NCBI RefSeq assembly: GCF_037997115.1
Contig: NZ_CP150484.1
Coordinates: forward strand, 2,622,594-2,686,593
Length of the DNA stretch: 64,000 bases
DNA from: Amycolatopsis coloradensis
GTDB taxonomy: Bacteria; Actinomycetota; Actinomycetes; Mycobacteriales; Pseudonocardiaceae
Direction of reading: 5' to 3'
How positions within the stretch are numbered: position 1 is the first letter of the stretch; every line of letters starts with the position of its first letter. Made by a program: the position numbers and the translations under genes. This document shows, in pieces, positions 45,069 through 53,031 of this stretch. The notes under the pieces are model-generated. The model was not told the DNA's origin, ran no database searches, and worked only from the letters and a program-made list of their open reading frames with translations.

Positions 45069-45104
45069 CCGTAACTTACGGCATCGTAGGTAAGGTCACC
45101 CTTA
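45069..45104. promoter_or_regulatory. Palindromes upstream of the desaturase, one iron-box-like
   Basis: CCGTAACTTACGG (45069-45081) is a perfect palindrome around a central C and may be a TetR-type operator. Downstream, TAGGTAAGG (45087-45095) matches the left half of the actinobacterial DtxR/IdeR iron box, and TAAGG-TCAC-CCTTA (45091-45104) is itself palindromic. TAAGGT can also serve as a -10 box. Binding proteins are inferred only from pattern. Confidence 0.4.
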
Positions 45105-45145
45105 GGGATATCCTCAAGGGCTGCTCGTAGAAAAGAAGTGACTGC

Positions 45146-46096
45146 ATGACGGCTACCCTGGACCGTTCCCAGAAGCCCGCGAAGGGCCCCAAGCCGGTAA
45201 TCGAAGGACATCGATCGAGCGGCGTGCAGCTCTCGGTCTACCTCGGGGTCATCTTCCCGCTCGCCGCGTTGCTCGCGGCCGTCCCGTTCGCCTGGGGCTG
45301 GGGACTGACCTGGGTCGACGTCGGCCTGTTCGTGGTCTTCTACGCGATCAGCGGACTCGGTATCACCGTTTCGTACCACCGCTACTTCACGCACGGCTCG
45401 TTCAAGGCCAAGCCGTGGCTGCGCGTCGCGATGGCGATCGCCGGCAGCATGGCCGTCCAGGGCCCCGTGATCACCTGGGTCGCCGACCACCGGCGCCACC
45501 ACGCCTTTTCCGACCGTGACGGCGACCCGCATTCGCCGTGGCTGTTCGGGACGACACCGGTCGCCATCGCCAAGGGGTTCTGGCACGCGCACATGGGCTG
45601 GCTGTTCGACCGCGACCAGACCAACGCGGAGCGGTTCGCGCCGGACCTGGTGAAGGACCCGGCCATCAAGAAGGTCGACGACCTGTTCTGGCTGTGGAGC
45701 CTGCTCACCCTGGTGCTGCCCGCGATCCTCGGTGGACTGATCACCTGGTCGTTCTGGGGCGCGGTGACCGCGTTCTTCTGGGCCGGGCTGGTGCGCGTCT
45801 GCGTGCTGCACCACGTGACCTGGTCGGTCAACTCGGTCTGCCACATGATCGGCGAGCGCCCGTTCGCGGCTCGCGACAAGTCGGCCAACTTCTGGCCGCT
45901 GGCGATCTTCTCCTTCGGCGAGTCGTGGCACAACCTGCACCACGCCGACCCGACCTCGGCGCGGCACGGTGTGCAGCGTGGCCAGATCGACCTTTCCGCG
46001 CGGCTGATTTGGATCTTCGAGAAGTTCGGCTGGGCCTACGACGTGCGCTGGCCGACCCCGCAGCGCCTCGCGCGCATCGCCACTGAAAGCAAATAG
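45146..46096 (+). CDS. Acyl-CoA/fatty acid desaturase (delta-9 type, membrane di-iron)
   Basis: The 316-residue integral membrane enzyme inserts a double bond into fatty acyl chains using O2 and an electron-transfer partner. The histidine boxes that hold two irons are HRYFTH (about residue 78), HRRHH (about 115) and HNLHH (about 264), with a further conserved SVNSVCH. Four hydrophobic segments lie in two pairs. It lies upstream of a TetR gene, which is a likely regulator. Iron-box-like and palindromic sequences are in the promoter. No ferredoxin or reductase gene is adjacent. Confidence 0.93.
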   Translation: MTATLDRSQKPAKGPKPVIEGHRSSGVQLSVYLGVIFPLAALLAAVPFAWGWGLTWVDVGLFVVFYAISGLGITVSYHRYFTHGSFKAKPWLRVAMAIAGSMAVQGPVITWVADHRRHHAFSDRDGDPHSPWLFGTTPVAIAKGFWHAHMGWLFDRDQTNAERFAPDLVKDPAIKKVDDLFWLWSLLTLVLPAILGGLITWSFWGAVTAFFWAGLVRVCVLHHVTWSVNSVCHMIGERPFAARDKSANFWPLAIFSFGESWHNLHHADPTSARHGVQRGQIDLSARLIWIFEKFGWAYDVRWPTPQRLARIATESK

Positions 46097-46119
46097 CGAG
46101 GTCGCGTTAGTCTTCTGCG

Positions 46120-46788
46120 ATGGCGGGGAGAAGGCGGACCAAACGTGAAGCGGTCACCGGGGCGCGTCCTGTCGCCCCGGTGGCCCGGGTGCGGATGACG
46201 GGGACCGAGCGCAGGCAGCAACTGCTCAACGTCGCCAGGGCCCTGTTCGCGGAGAAGGGTTTCGAAGGCACGTCCATCGAGGAGATCGCGCATCGCGCGA
46301 ACGTCTCCAAACCGGTGGTGTACGAGCATTTCGGCGGCAAGGAAGGTATCTACGCCGTCGTCGTCGACCGCGAGACGCAGCTGCTGCTCGATCGGATGGT
46401 CTCCACCCTCCACGGTGGACACCCGCGGGTGATGCTGGAGCAGGCCGCGATCGCGTTGCTCTCCTACGTCGAAGATTCGCACGACGGCTTCCGCATCCTG
46501 GTGCGGGATTCACCGGTCGCGAGTTCGACGGGCACGTTCTCGACGGTGCTGAACGACATCGCCAGCCAGGTCGAGCACATCCTCGCGCAGCAGTTCGCCG
46601 CGCGGGGCTACGACGAGAAGCTGGCCGCGCTGTACGCGCAGGCGCTCGTCGGGATGGTCGCGCTCACCGGACAGTGGTGGCTCGACGCCCGGAAGCCGAA
46701 GCGCGACGAGGTCGCCGCGCATCTGGTCAACCTGGCCTGGAACGGTCTGTCCAATTTGGAGCACAAACCCAAGCTGCGGCTGCACTGA
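46120..46788 (+). CDS. TetR family transcriptional regulator
   Basis: The 222-residue protein has a basic N-terminal leader, then the TetR HTH: RRQQLLNVARALFAEKGFEG, TSIEEIAHRANVSKPVVYEHF and GGKEGIYAVVVDRE. The C-terminal domain ends LTGQWWLDARKPKRDEVAAH, typical of the subgroup found beside mfd and glmU in actinobacteria (M. tuberculosis Rv1019, as I recall). The ATG has TAGTCT six bases upstream and no Shine-Dalgarno, so it is probably leaderless and transcribed apart from the desaturase. Lipid metabolism, in particular the desaturase, is a likely but unproven target. Confidence 0.88.
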   Translation: MAGRRRTKREAVTGARPVAPVARVRMTGTERRQQLLNVARALFAEKGFEGTSIEEIAHRANVSKPVVYEHFGGKEGIYAVVVDRETQLLLDRMVSTLHGGHPRVMLEQAAIALLSYVEDSHDGFRILVRDSPVASSTGTFSTVLNDIASQVEHILAQQFAARGYDEKLAALYAQALVGMVALTGQWWLDARKPKRDEVAAHLVNLAWNGLSNLEHKPKLRLH

Positions 46789-46789
46789 G

Positions 46790-47182
46790 TCAGCGCAGGA
46801 GGCCGGTCTCCCGCAGGTGGTCGAAGATGATCTTGTCCACCGCGGAGACCCGGCCCCTGTCCTCGTAGCCGAGCCACGCGACCTCGTCGATTTCGCTGCT
46901 GGCCGTGAGTGTTCCGCTGAATTCGGCGGTGTAGCAGGTCATCCGGACCAGAAGCCCGGTGGCGTGGCCGTCGGCCTGCGCTTCGAAGACCCCGGCGGGC
47001 TCGATGCTCGCCGGTGCGATCTCGACGGTCAGTTCCTCACGGATTTCGCGGATCAGGGTCTCCGTGTCGGTTTCGCCGGGTTCGCGTTTGCCGCCGGGCA
47101 GGTAGAACACGGATTTGCCGCGTGACCGGGTGCTCAGGATCCGGCCGCCGCGCAGGTGCAGCCAAGCGATCTTGTCGATCAT
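46790..47182 (-). CDS. NUDIX hydrolase
   Basis: The 130-residue protein has an intact Nudix box, GGKREPGETDTETLIREIREE in two overlapping pieces (about residues 31-53), supplying the Glu residues that bind Mg. It hydrolyses a nucleoside diphosphate linked to another moiety; the substrate is not evident. KIAWLHLRGGRILSTRSRGKSVFYLPG is a common N-terminus of small Nudix proteins of the MutT-like group. Its start lies only three bases after the stop of the isochorismatase gene, so the two form an operon. Confidence 0.88.
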   Translation of the reverse strand: MIDKIAWLHLRGGRILSTRSRGKSVFYLPGGKREPGETDTETLIREIREELTVEIAPASIEPAGVFEAQADGHATGLLVRMTCYTAEFSGTLTASSEIDEVAWLGYEDRGRVSAVDKIIFDHLRETGLLR

Positions 47183-47185
47183 GGT

Positions 47186-47707
47186 TCAGTCCAGCGCCGC
47201 GGCGGTCTCGGCGGTCGTGAGCACTTCGCCCAGCCGCGGGAACACCTTCGTGACCGCCGATTCGTGGGAGATCGCGGCGATACCCGCCATCGCGTCCGAG
47301 ACGGCGATGGTCTCGTATGTGTGGTCGATCGCGGCCCTCAGCGTCGATTCGACGCCGTATTCGGTGGCGATCCCGGCGAGCACCAGTGTCTTCACACCGA
47401 GTCCGCGCAGGAGTTCGTCGAGTCCGGTGCGGTAGAACGCGCCGATCGAGTGCTTGGTGATCAGGTGCTCGCCTACACGAGGCGTCAGCTCGGCGACCAG
47501 TTCGCTGCCGGGCGGTTGCTCGTCGACGCCCGGCCGGTGCGCGCGCACGTGGACGATCGGTGAGCCGGCCGCGCTGAAGGCCTCTCGCAGCAGGATCGCG
47601 TTCGCCACGACCTCGGTGCCTTCGATCGGGACGGTCTCCAGCGCGACGATCCGGGTCTGGAGGTCGATCAGGACGAGCGCCGTCGTGGCCGGGTCGATCT
47701 TCGTCAT
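47186..47707 (-). CDS. Isochorismatase-like hydrolase lacking the usual catalytic Cys
   Basis: The 173-residue protein has the isochorismatase fold. The catalytic Asp is in ALVLIDLQTRIV and the Lys is in HLITKHSIGAFYRTGL, but the position of the nucleophilic Cys in AGIATEYGVESTLRAA is Gly. Cys-less members such as EntB and PhzD hydrolyse isochorismate-type vinyl ethers rather than amides, so this is not a standard nicotinamidase-like amidase. The ATG follows TAGGCT by six bases and has no Shine-Dalgarno sequence. It precedes the NUDIX gene in an operon and is divergent from an SDR gene over 20 bp. Confidence 0.85.
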   Translation of the reverse strand: MTKIDPATTALVLIDLQTRIVALETVPIEGTEVVANAILLREAFSAAGSPIVHVRAHRPGVDEQPPGSELVAELTPRVGEHLITKHSIGAFYRTGLDELLRGLGVKTLVLAGIATEYGVESTLRAAIDHTYETIAVSDAMAGIAAISHESAVTKVFPRLGEVLTTAETAAALD

Positions 47708-47727
47708 GGAGGAAGCCTAGTGTCCCT

Positions 47728-48465
47728 ATGCTGGAGGTCATGGGGCAGAACAGGGAAGTGGTGGTCACCGGCGGCGGCACCGGGATCGGTTACGCGGTCG
47801 CGGCGGCGTTCGCCGGGCGAGGTGATCGGGTGACGATCACCGGCCGCCGCGAACAGGTCCTCACCGAGGCCGCCACGCTGCTCGGCGCGTACCCGGTCCC
47901 GTTCGACGCGGCCGATCCGGCCGCGGTGGACCGGGCGCTGGCCGAACTGCCGGAGCGCGTCGACGTCCTGGTCAACAACGCGGGCGGGAACACCGATTTC
48001 CAGAACGAGCCCGCCGAAGACCTGAAAGCCTTCGCGGCGAACTGGCAGGCCAACCTCGACGCGAACGTGTTCAGCGCCGTGCTGGTCACCCGCGCCTTGC
48101 GGGAAAGGTTTGCCGACGGCGCGCGGATCGTCACCATCGGCTCCATCGCCGCGCGGACGGGAGCGGGTTCCTACGGTGCGGCCAAGGCCGCGCTGGAGGC
48201 GTGGAACGTCGACGTGGCAAGGGAATTCGGACCGCGCGGGATCACCGCGAACATCGTCGCGCCCGGACTGGTCGGGGACACCGAATTCTTTCAGGGCAAG
48301 CTGTCCGACGAACGCCGGGCGTGGCTGATCGGCAACACGCTGACCAAACGCGCCGGCGAGCCCGCGGACGTCGCCGAAGTGGTGGCCTTCCTGGCGAGCC
48401 CGGAGGCGCGGCATGTCACCGGCCAGATCATCCACGTCAACGGCGGCGCGCACCTCGGCCGTTAA
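47728..48465 (+). CDS. SDR family NAD(P)-dependent oxidoreductase
   Basis: The 245-residue classical short-chain dehydrogenase has the cofactor motif VTGGGTGIGYAVA, an NNAGGN strand, a catalytic Ser in IGSIAARTG and the YxxxK pair in SYGAAKAALEAW. GRREQ after the second strand favours NADP(H). Its C-terminus, VTGQIIHVNGGAHLG, is typical. ATG at 47728 or 47740 may start it. A TAGTGT box (47718-47723) would place transcription start close to or after 47728, which favours the second. It overlaps the convergent sugar dehydrogenase by 4 nt. Substrate unknown. Confidence 0.88.
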   Translation: MLEVMGQNREVVVTGGGTGIGYAVAAAFAGRGDRVTITGRREQVLTEAATLLGAYPVPFDAADPAAVDRALAELPERVDVLVNNAGGNTDFQNEPAEDLKAFAANWQANLDANVFSAVLVTRALRERFADGARIVTIGSIAARTGAGSYGAAKAALEAWNVDVAREFGPRGITANIVAPGLVGDTEFFQGKLSDERRAWLIGNTLTKRAGEPADVAEVVAFLASPEARHVTGQIIHVNGGAHLGR

Positions 48466-49646
48466 GCGCCGGGGGTGACCTTCAGCAGCTTGTCGTCCTC
48501 GCCTTCCGAAGTCGTGATGTAGAGCGAGCCGTCGGGCGCGCTGCGGACCGCGCGCAGCCTGCCGAACTTGTCGTCGAACTCCGGCGGCAGCGTCACTTCG
48601 GTGACCTTGCCCGCGTCGTCGAGACGGAACAGCAGGAGTTTCTGGCCTTTCAGCGCGGTCACGGCCAGTGAGCCTTCGAGCGCTCCCCACTGCGATCCGG
48701 TGAGGAATTCCGCGCCGCAGATCGCCTCGGTGATCTCGCCGGTCGTCCACAAAGGACTGACGGCGTCCGGGAAGCGCTGCTTGTCGGTCATCGGGACGCT
48801 TTCGTCGTAGCTGGTCTCGGTGCCGCCCTTGGACGGGTCCCAGCCGTAGTTCGCGCCCGCGGTCTCCAGATTGACCTCGTCGTCGATGGTCGGCCCGTGC
48901 TCGGCGGTGAACACCTGCCCGGTGCCCGGACGGACCGTGACGCCCTGGACGTTGCGGTGCCCGTAGGTGAACACGCGCTGTTCGTTCGGATTCGCGGACT
49001 TGATGAAGGGGTTGTCCGGCAACGCGTTCCCGGTCTTCGCGTCGACACGGAGCACCTTGCCGCCGAGACTCGTCCGGTCCTGCGGATGCTGCGGGCGGGC
49101 GGTGTCGCCGGTGCCGATGAGCAGCGCGCCGTCGGCGCCGAACGCGGGACGGCAGCCGGAGTGCCTGCCGCTGGGGTTCACCGGCAACCCGGTCAGGAGG
49201 TCCTTGACCTTCGTGGCGCTCGCGCCGTCGTCCGAAAGCCGCCAGGTGACCAGCCGGATGTCGACGGCCGTGTCGCCCTCCTTGTGGGTCTGGCAGGTGA
49301 TGAACTCGCGCGACGTCGCGAAGTCCTTGCTGATCACCATCCCCATCAGGCCGCCTTCGCCGCGGACGTGGACGTCGGAGAAGTCGGCCGCGACGTCGCG
49401 TTTCGTGCCGCCTTCGACCAGGGCCAGCTTCCCGGGACGCTGGGTGACGAGGATCTTCCCGTCCGGCAGGAAACCGACGTCCCAGCCGTGTTCGAGCCCG
49501 GCCGTCACCTGTTCGACCTTCAGCGCCGACGCGGCGGGCTTCGAAGTGACCGGTGGTGCGCTCTGGACCGTCTCGCTCGAAGCCCCGGAACAGGCCGTGA
49601 CCAGCAAGGACAGCGAAGCGAACACGACGACGGCGGAAGTGCGCAT
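48462..49646 (-). CDS. PQQ-dependent sugar dehydrogenase-like lipoprotein (GSDH/YliI family)
   Basis: The 394-residue protein has a lipoprotein signal peptide with lipobox VTAC (Cys about residue 19) and a six-bladed beta-propeller of the glucose/sorbosone dehydrogenase family. Motifs are GLEHGWDVGFLPDGKILVTQRPG, RGEGGLMGMVISKDF, SGCRPAFGADGALLIGTGD, RHNVQGVTVRPG-like (GHRNVQGVTV) and TAEHGPTIDDEVN. The family binds PQQ and oxidises aldoses or acts on unknown sugars outside the cell. No PQQ biosynthesis genes are near, so cofactor supply is uncertain. It is convergent with the SDR gene and is followed upstream by a two-component pair. Confidence 0.88.
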   Translation of the reverse strand: MRTSAVVVFASLSLLVTACSGASSETVQSAPPVTSKPAASALKVEQVTAGLEHGWDVGFLPDGKILVTQRPGKLALVEGGTKRDVAADFSDVHVRGEGGLMGMVISKDFATSREFITCQTHKEGDTAVDIRLVTWRLSDDGASATKVKDLLTGLPVNPSGRHSGCRPAFGADGALLIGTGDTARPQHPQDRTSLGGKVLRVDAKTGNALPDNPFIKSANPNEQRVFTYGHRNVQGVTVRPGTGQVFTAEHGPTIDDEVNLETAGANYGWDPSKGGTETSYDESVPMTDKQRFPDAVSPLWTTGEITEAICGAEFLTGSQWGALEGSLAVTALKGQKLLLFRLDDAGKVTEVTLPPEFDDKFGRLRAVRSAPDGSLYITTSEGEDDKLLKVTPGA

Positions 49647-49667
49647 GTCTTCAGCATGCCACCGTGC

Positions 49668-50330
49668 TCAACCACCCGCGCGAACCAAACCGCTTTCGTA
49701 GGCGAACACGACCGCGTGCACCCGGTCGCGCAGTGAGAGTTTCGCGAGAATGCGGCCGACGTGGGTTTTCACCGTCGTCTCGCCGATGTAGAGCTTCGAG
49801 GCGATTTCGCTGTTCGCCAGGCCGCGCGCGATGAGCGCGAGGACGTCCTTCTCGCGTTCGGTCAGCTTCTCCAGCCGCTTGCTTTCGCCGCCGTCGCGGG
49901 CATCGTCCAGATAGCGGTCCAGCAGGCGTTTCGTGACCGAAGGGGAGACCATCGAATCCCCGCGAAGCACACCTCGGATCGCGACGAGGATTTCTTCGGC
50001 CGGAGCGTCCTTGACCAGGAAACCGCTGGCACCGGCGCGCAACGCCGCGTACGCGTACTCGTCGAGGTCGAACGTGGTGATCATCAGGACCCGCGTCCCG
50101 GGCAGTGCCGCGCAGATCCGCTCCGTCGCCGCGACGCCGTCGAGCACCGGCATCCGGACGTCCATCAGGACCAGGTCTGGCCGCAGCCGCAGTGCGGTTT
50201 CGACCGCTTCGGCTCCGTTGGCGGCTTCGCCCGCGACGGTCAGGTCCTCCTGGCTCGTGACGATCATGCTCATCCCGACGCGGACCAGTTCCTGGTCGTC
50301 GCAGATCAGCACCTTCACCGGGGATGTCAT
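49668..50330 (-). CDS. NarL/LuxR-type response regulator
   Basis: The 220-residue response regulator has a receiver domain with the phospho-acceptor Asp in DLVLMDVRMPVLDG (about residue 56), acidic residues in LICDDQELV and Lys in GFLVKDAPAEE. A LuxR HTH follows: LTEREKDVLALIARGLANSEIASKLYIGETTVKTHVGRILAKL. It overlaps the upstream histidine kinase gene by four bases, so they form an operon and a two-component system. The target genes are not known; the adjacent sugar dehydrogenase on the same strand is a candidate. Confidence 0.94.
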   Translation of the reverse strand: MTSPVKVLICDDQELVRVGMSMIVTSQEDLTVAGEAANGAEAVETALRLRPDLVLMDVRMPVLDGVAATERICAALPGTRVLMITTFDLDEYAYAALRAGASGFLVKDAPAEEILVAIRGVLRGDSMVSPSVTKRLLDRYLDDARDGGESKRLEKLTEREKDVLALIARGLANSEIASKLYIGETTVKTHVGRILAKLSLRDRVHAVVFAYESGLVRAGG

Positions 50331-51493
50331 CCCGCCTCCACCACCAGATTCGCCGCCACCCGGTATCCGCCGTCCCGGGTCGGGCCGGTGTCGAGTGTCC
50401 CGTGGAACATCTCGACCCGCTGCGCCATCCCCGCCAGGCCCCGCCCCGAAGAAGGAAGCCTCGGCGCGGGCGGCCCGGAACCGCCGGTGTTCGTCACCTC
50501 GATCCGGACGTCCCGGCGCGGGCCCTCCTCGCTGAAATCGATTTCGACGGTTCCGCTCGCGTCGCCGGGCGCGTGTTTGATCATGTTCGTCAGTGCTTCC
50601 TGGACGATCCGGTAGGCCTGGAGCGCGGCGCTGGGCGGCAGCCCGTCGGCGTCACCGGTGACCCGGAGGCCGACTTCGCGGCCCGTCGCGCTCACCTGCT
50701 CGACCAAATCGCGAAGTTCCGCGACGGCGGGCTGAGGACTTCGAACGGTTTCGCCCGCATGGAGGACCTCCAGGAGACGGCGCAACTCGGCCAGCGCGTC
50801 GCGACCCGCTTTGCCGATCGTGTCGAGCGTGCGGTCGACCGCTTCCGGATCCTTGTGACGCATGAGTTTCGCGCCCTCGGCGTTGATCACGATGACACTC
50901 ACGCTGTGCGCGAGGACGTCGTGCAGTTCCCGTGCGATGCGGGTGCGCTCCTCGGCGACCGCGGCCCGCGCGCGGGCGTCCTGTTCGGAGGCGGCCAGCT
51001 CCGCCTTCGCCGCTTCCTCGTCCGAAAGACGTTGGCGCGCGCGGAAGAATTCGCCGAGCGCCCAGGCCGCGACGTGCAGCGGGATCGTCGCGAAGATCGC
51101 GACCTCCAGCCCCTGTTCGGTGGTGGCTCCCCAGGTGAGGCCCCAGGTGACGTCGAGGGAGACGATGACGACGGCGATCACCGCGGCGAACCGGCGGTTC
51201 CCCGCGCGGACCATGGTGTAGAGCGCGACGGCCATCGCCAGTTCGCAGCGGCCGCGGTCGTACGCCCAGACCTCCACGAGGCTCTGCGCGGCCACCCCCG
51301 TGACGATCAGCACCGCGACGATCTCGGGATGACGTCGCCGCCAGAGCAGCGGGAGGAGGAAGAGGTACGGCACGAGCAGGATCGCCTTGGGGACCGGCGA
51401 CGACCCCGTCGGCGCGAGGAAGATGAAGCACGCGAAGAGCGGCAGGTCGGTCACCCACGGGTGGGCGCGGATCCGCTCGGCCAGCCTGAGCAC
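50327..51493 (-). CDS. Sensor histidine kinase (HisKA_3)
   Basis: The 388-residue membrane kinase has about five to six N-terminal transmembrane segments (to about residue 135) with short loops. HisKA_3 follows, with the phosphorylated His in RIARELHDVLAHSVSV, then a HATPase_c domain with QEALTNMIKHAP and GRGLAGMAQRVE. The sensor part is largely membrane-embedded, so it may detect membrane stress or a lipophilic ligand. The GTG start has TACGTT six bases upstream and no Shine-Dalgarno, consistent with a leaderless mRNA. It is cotranscribed with the response regulator (4-nt overlap). Confidence 0.94.
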   Translation of the reverse strand: MLRLAERIRAHPWVTDLPLFACFIFLAPTGSSPVPKAILLVPYLFLLPLLWRRRHPEIVAVLIVTGVAAQSLVEVWAYDRGRCELAMAVALYTMVRAGNRRFAAVIAVVIVSLDVTWGLTWGATTEQGLEVAIFATIPLHVAAWALGEFFRARQRLSDEEAAKAELAASEQDARARAAVAEERTRIARELHDVLAHSVSVIVINAEGAKLMRHKDPEAVDRTLDTIGKAGRDALAELRRLLEVLHAGETVRSPQPAVAELRDLVEQVSATGREVGLRVTGDADGLPPSAALQAYRIVQEALTNMIKHAPGDASGTVEIDFSEEGPRRDVRIEVTNTGGSGPPAPRLPSSGRGLAGMAQRVEMFHGTLDTGPTRDGGYRVAANLVVEAG

Positions 51494-51624
51494 GTCCCGA
51501 ACGTAACCGCGGCGGGCACCCGGGCGCGTCGTCCTGGGGTACCCCCGTCGTCCTCCCGTGGGAGGACGGGGACGGCCGTCGCGGCCGACGCGGGGCCACG
51601 GAACCCGTTCCTAGCGTCGGGATC

Positions 51625-52254
51625 ATGTCGATCACCAGGGAATTCCTCCGCCATCCGATGCTCACCGGGGCCGTCGCGGCCAGCTCCCCGAAACTGGCCG
51701 AAGCCATGACGACGGGCCTCGGGCTGGAAAACGCCAGGTTCGTCGTCGAGCTGGGGCCCGGTACGGGCGTGTTCACCGGTGCGATCCTCCGGCGGCTGCC
51801 GCCGGGCGCCCGGCTGGTCGCCGTCGAGATCAATCCCAGGCTCGCCGGGAACCTGCGGGAGCGGTATCCGGAGGTCGAGATCGTCCAGGGATCCGCCGAG
51901 AGCCTGGACGAGTACGTGCCTGAGGCCGCCGACGTCGTGGTTTCCGGTCTGCCGTGGACGGTCATGACAGCGGAACGCCAGGAACGGATCCTCGACCGGG
52001 TGACCGAAGTCCTGGTCCTGAACGGGCGGTTCACGACCTTCGCCTACGCCCACGCCGCCTGGACACCGCCGGGCAGGCGGTTCGCCGCCGCGCTGCGTGA
52101 CCGGTTCGCGGTGACCGGGCGCTCGCCGGTCGTCTGGCCGAACCTGCCGCCCGCGTTCGTGCACCGCGCGGCCCTGCCGGTCAGCGCGTCAGGATCGCGG
52201 CCGTCTCGGCGTCGGCGGGAAGGAAGGTCTCCAGTTTCAATTCCGACACCGTGA
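51625..52254 (+). CDS. SAM-dependent methyltransferase, phospholipid N-methyltransferase-like
   Basis: The 209-residue protein starts SITREFLRHPMLTGAVAASSPKLAEAM and has the SAM motif FVVELGPGTGVFTGAIL, then VAVEINPRLAGNLRERYP and VVSGLPWTVMT. These are the features of the PmtA-like phospholipid N-methyltransferases related to rRNA adenine dimethylases. It may methylate phosphatidylethanolamine or another small acceptor. The ATG follows TAGCGT by seven bases, suggesting a leaderless mRNA. Its 3' end overlaps the convergent XRE gene by 74 nt, and the last about 25 residues there are low-complexity and unlikely to matter. Confidence 0.83.
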   Translation: MSITREFLRHPMLTGAVAASSPKLAEAMTTGLGLENARFVVELGPGTGVFTGAILRRLPPGARLVAVEINPRLAGNLRERYPEVEIVQGSAESLDEYVPEAADVVVSGLPWTVMTAERQERILDRVTEVLVLNGRFTTFAYAHAAWTPPGRRFAAALRDRFAVTGRSPVVWPNLPPAFVHRAALPVSASGSRPSRRRREGRSPVSIPTP

Positions 52255-52954
52255 CGTCGGCCGCGGTGGCGAACGTCGTGATGGCCGTGATCAGCCGCAG
52301 CTCACCCGCCGAAGTGGACAGGCGCATCGGCACGGCGAACCCGAGATGGTCCGGGCCGGGCGGTCCCGGCTCCGGAACGTAACTTTCGAGTTCGGCCAGC
52401 AGCGCGGCGAGCCGCTCGTCGGGCGCGTGCGCGATCTCCTGCGTCAGCCGTTCCAGGATGTGCCGCGCCCAATCCGCGAGGTTCCGAACTCGCGGCGCCA
52501 TCCCCTTCGGATGCAGCGCGAGCCGCAGGGTGTTGACCGGTTCCTCCAGCAGCTCCGGCGCCACGTCCTCGAAAAGCAGGTCGAGCGCGTCGTTGCGGGC
52601 GACGAGTACGCCATAGCGGTCGACGACGATGGCCGGGTACGGCCGGTGCCCGTCGAGCAGCCGCCGCATGCCGTCGAGGACCGGCTTCACCGCGGGATCG
52701 TCCAGATCCGTTTCGGGGAAACCGGGGGCGAACCCGGCCGCGAGCAGCAAACCGTTGCGTTCCCGGAGCGGGAGTTCGAGCGATTCGGCGACGCGCAGCA
52801 CCAGGCCGCGGCCGGGGATCGACCGGCCGCCTTCCAGGAAACTCACATGCCGTTGGGTGGTCCCGGCCCGGAGCGCCAGTTCCAGCTGGGAAAGCCGCCG
52901 CCGTTCGCGCCAGCCCTTCAGCGCGGGGCCGAATCCGGAAACCATGGTCGTCAT
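52181..52954 (-). CDS. XRE family regulator with MmyB-like ligand-binding domain
   Basis: The 257-residue protein has an N-terminal XRE HTH, RRLSQLELALRAGTTQRHVSFLEGGRS. A MmyB-type ligand-binding domain (about 95-245) follows, with VVDRYGVLVARNDALDLLFEDV and a VNTLRLALHPKGMAPRV segment. In MmyB proteins this PAS-like fold binds fatty acids. It is divergent from the LLM oxidoreductase gene (78 bp apart), so that enzyme is a plausible target. Its 3' end lies inside the methyltransferase gene on the other strand. Confidence 0.88.
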   Translation of the reverse strand: MTTMVSGFGPALKGWRERRRLSQLELALRAGTTQRHVSFLEGGRSIPGRGLVLRVAESLELPLRERNGLLLAAGFAPGFPETDLDDPAVKPVLDGMRRLLDGHRPYPAIVVDRYGVLVARNDALDLLFEDVAPELLEEPVNTLRLALHPKGMAPRVRNLADWARHILERLTQEIAHAPDERLAALLAELESYVPEPGPPGPDHLGFAVPMRLSTSAGELRLITAITTFATAADVTVSELKLETFLPADAETAAILTR

Positions 52955-53031
52955 CTTGGCCGAGCCGCCGTCGGCGCCGCCATTCCCTCGAAGGAATTGA
53001 GACGATTCCCCGCCGCGGCGATGCTCCCGGC

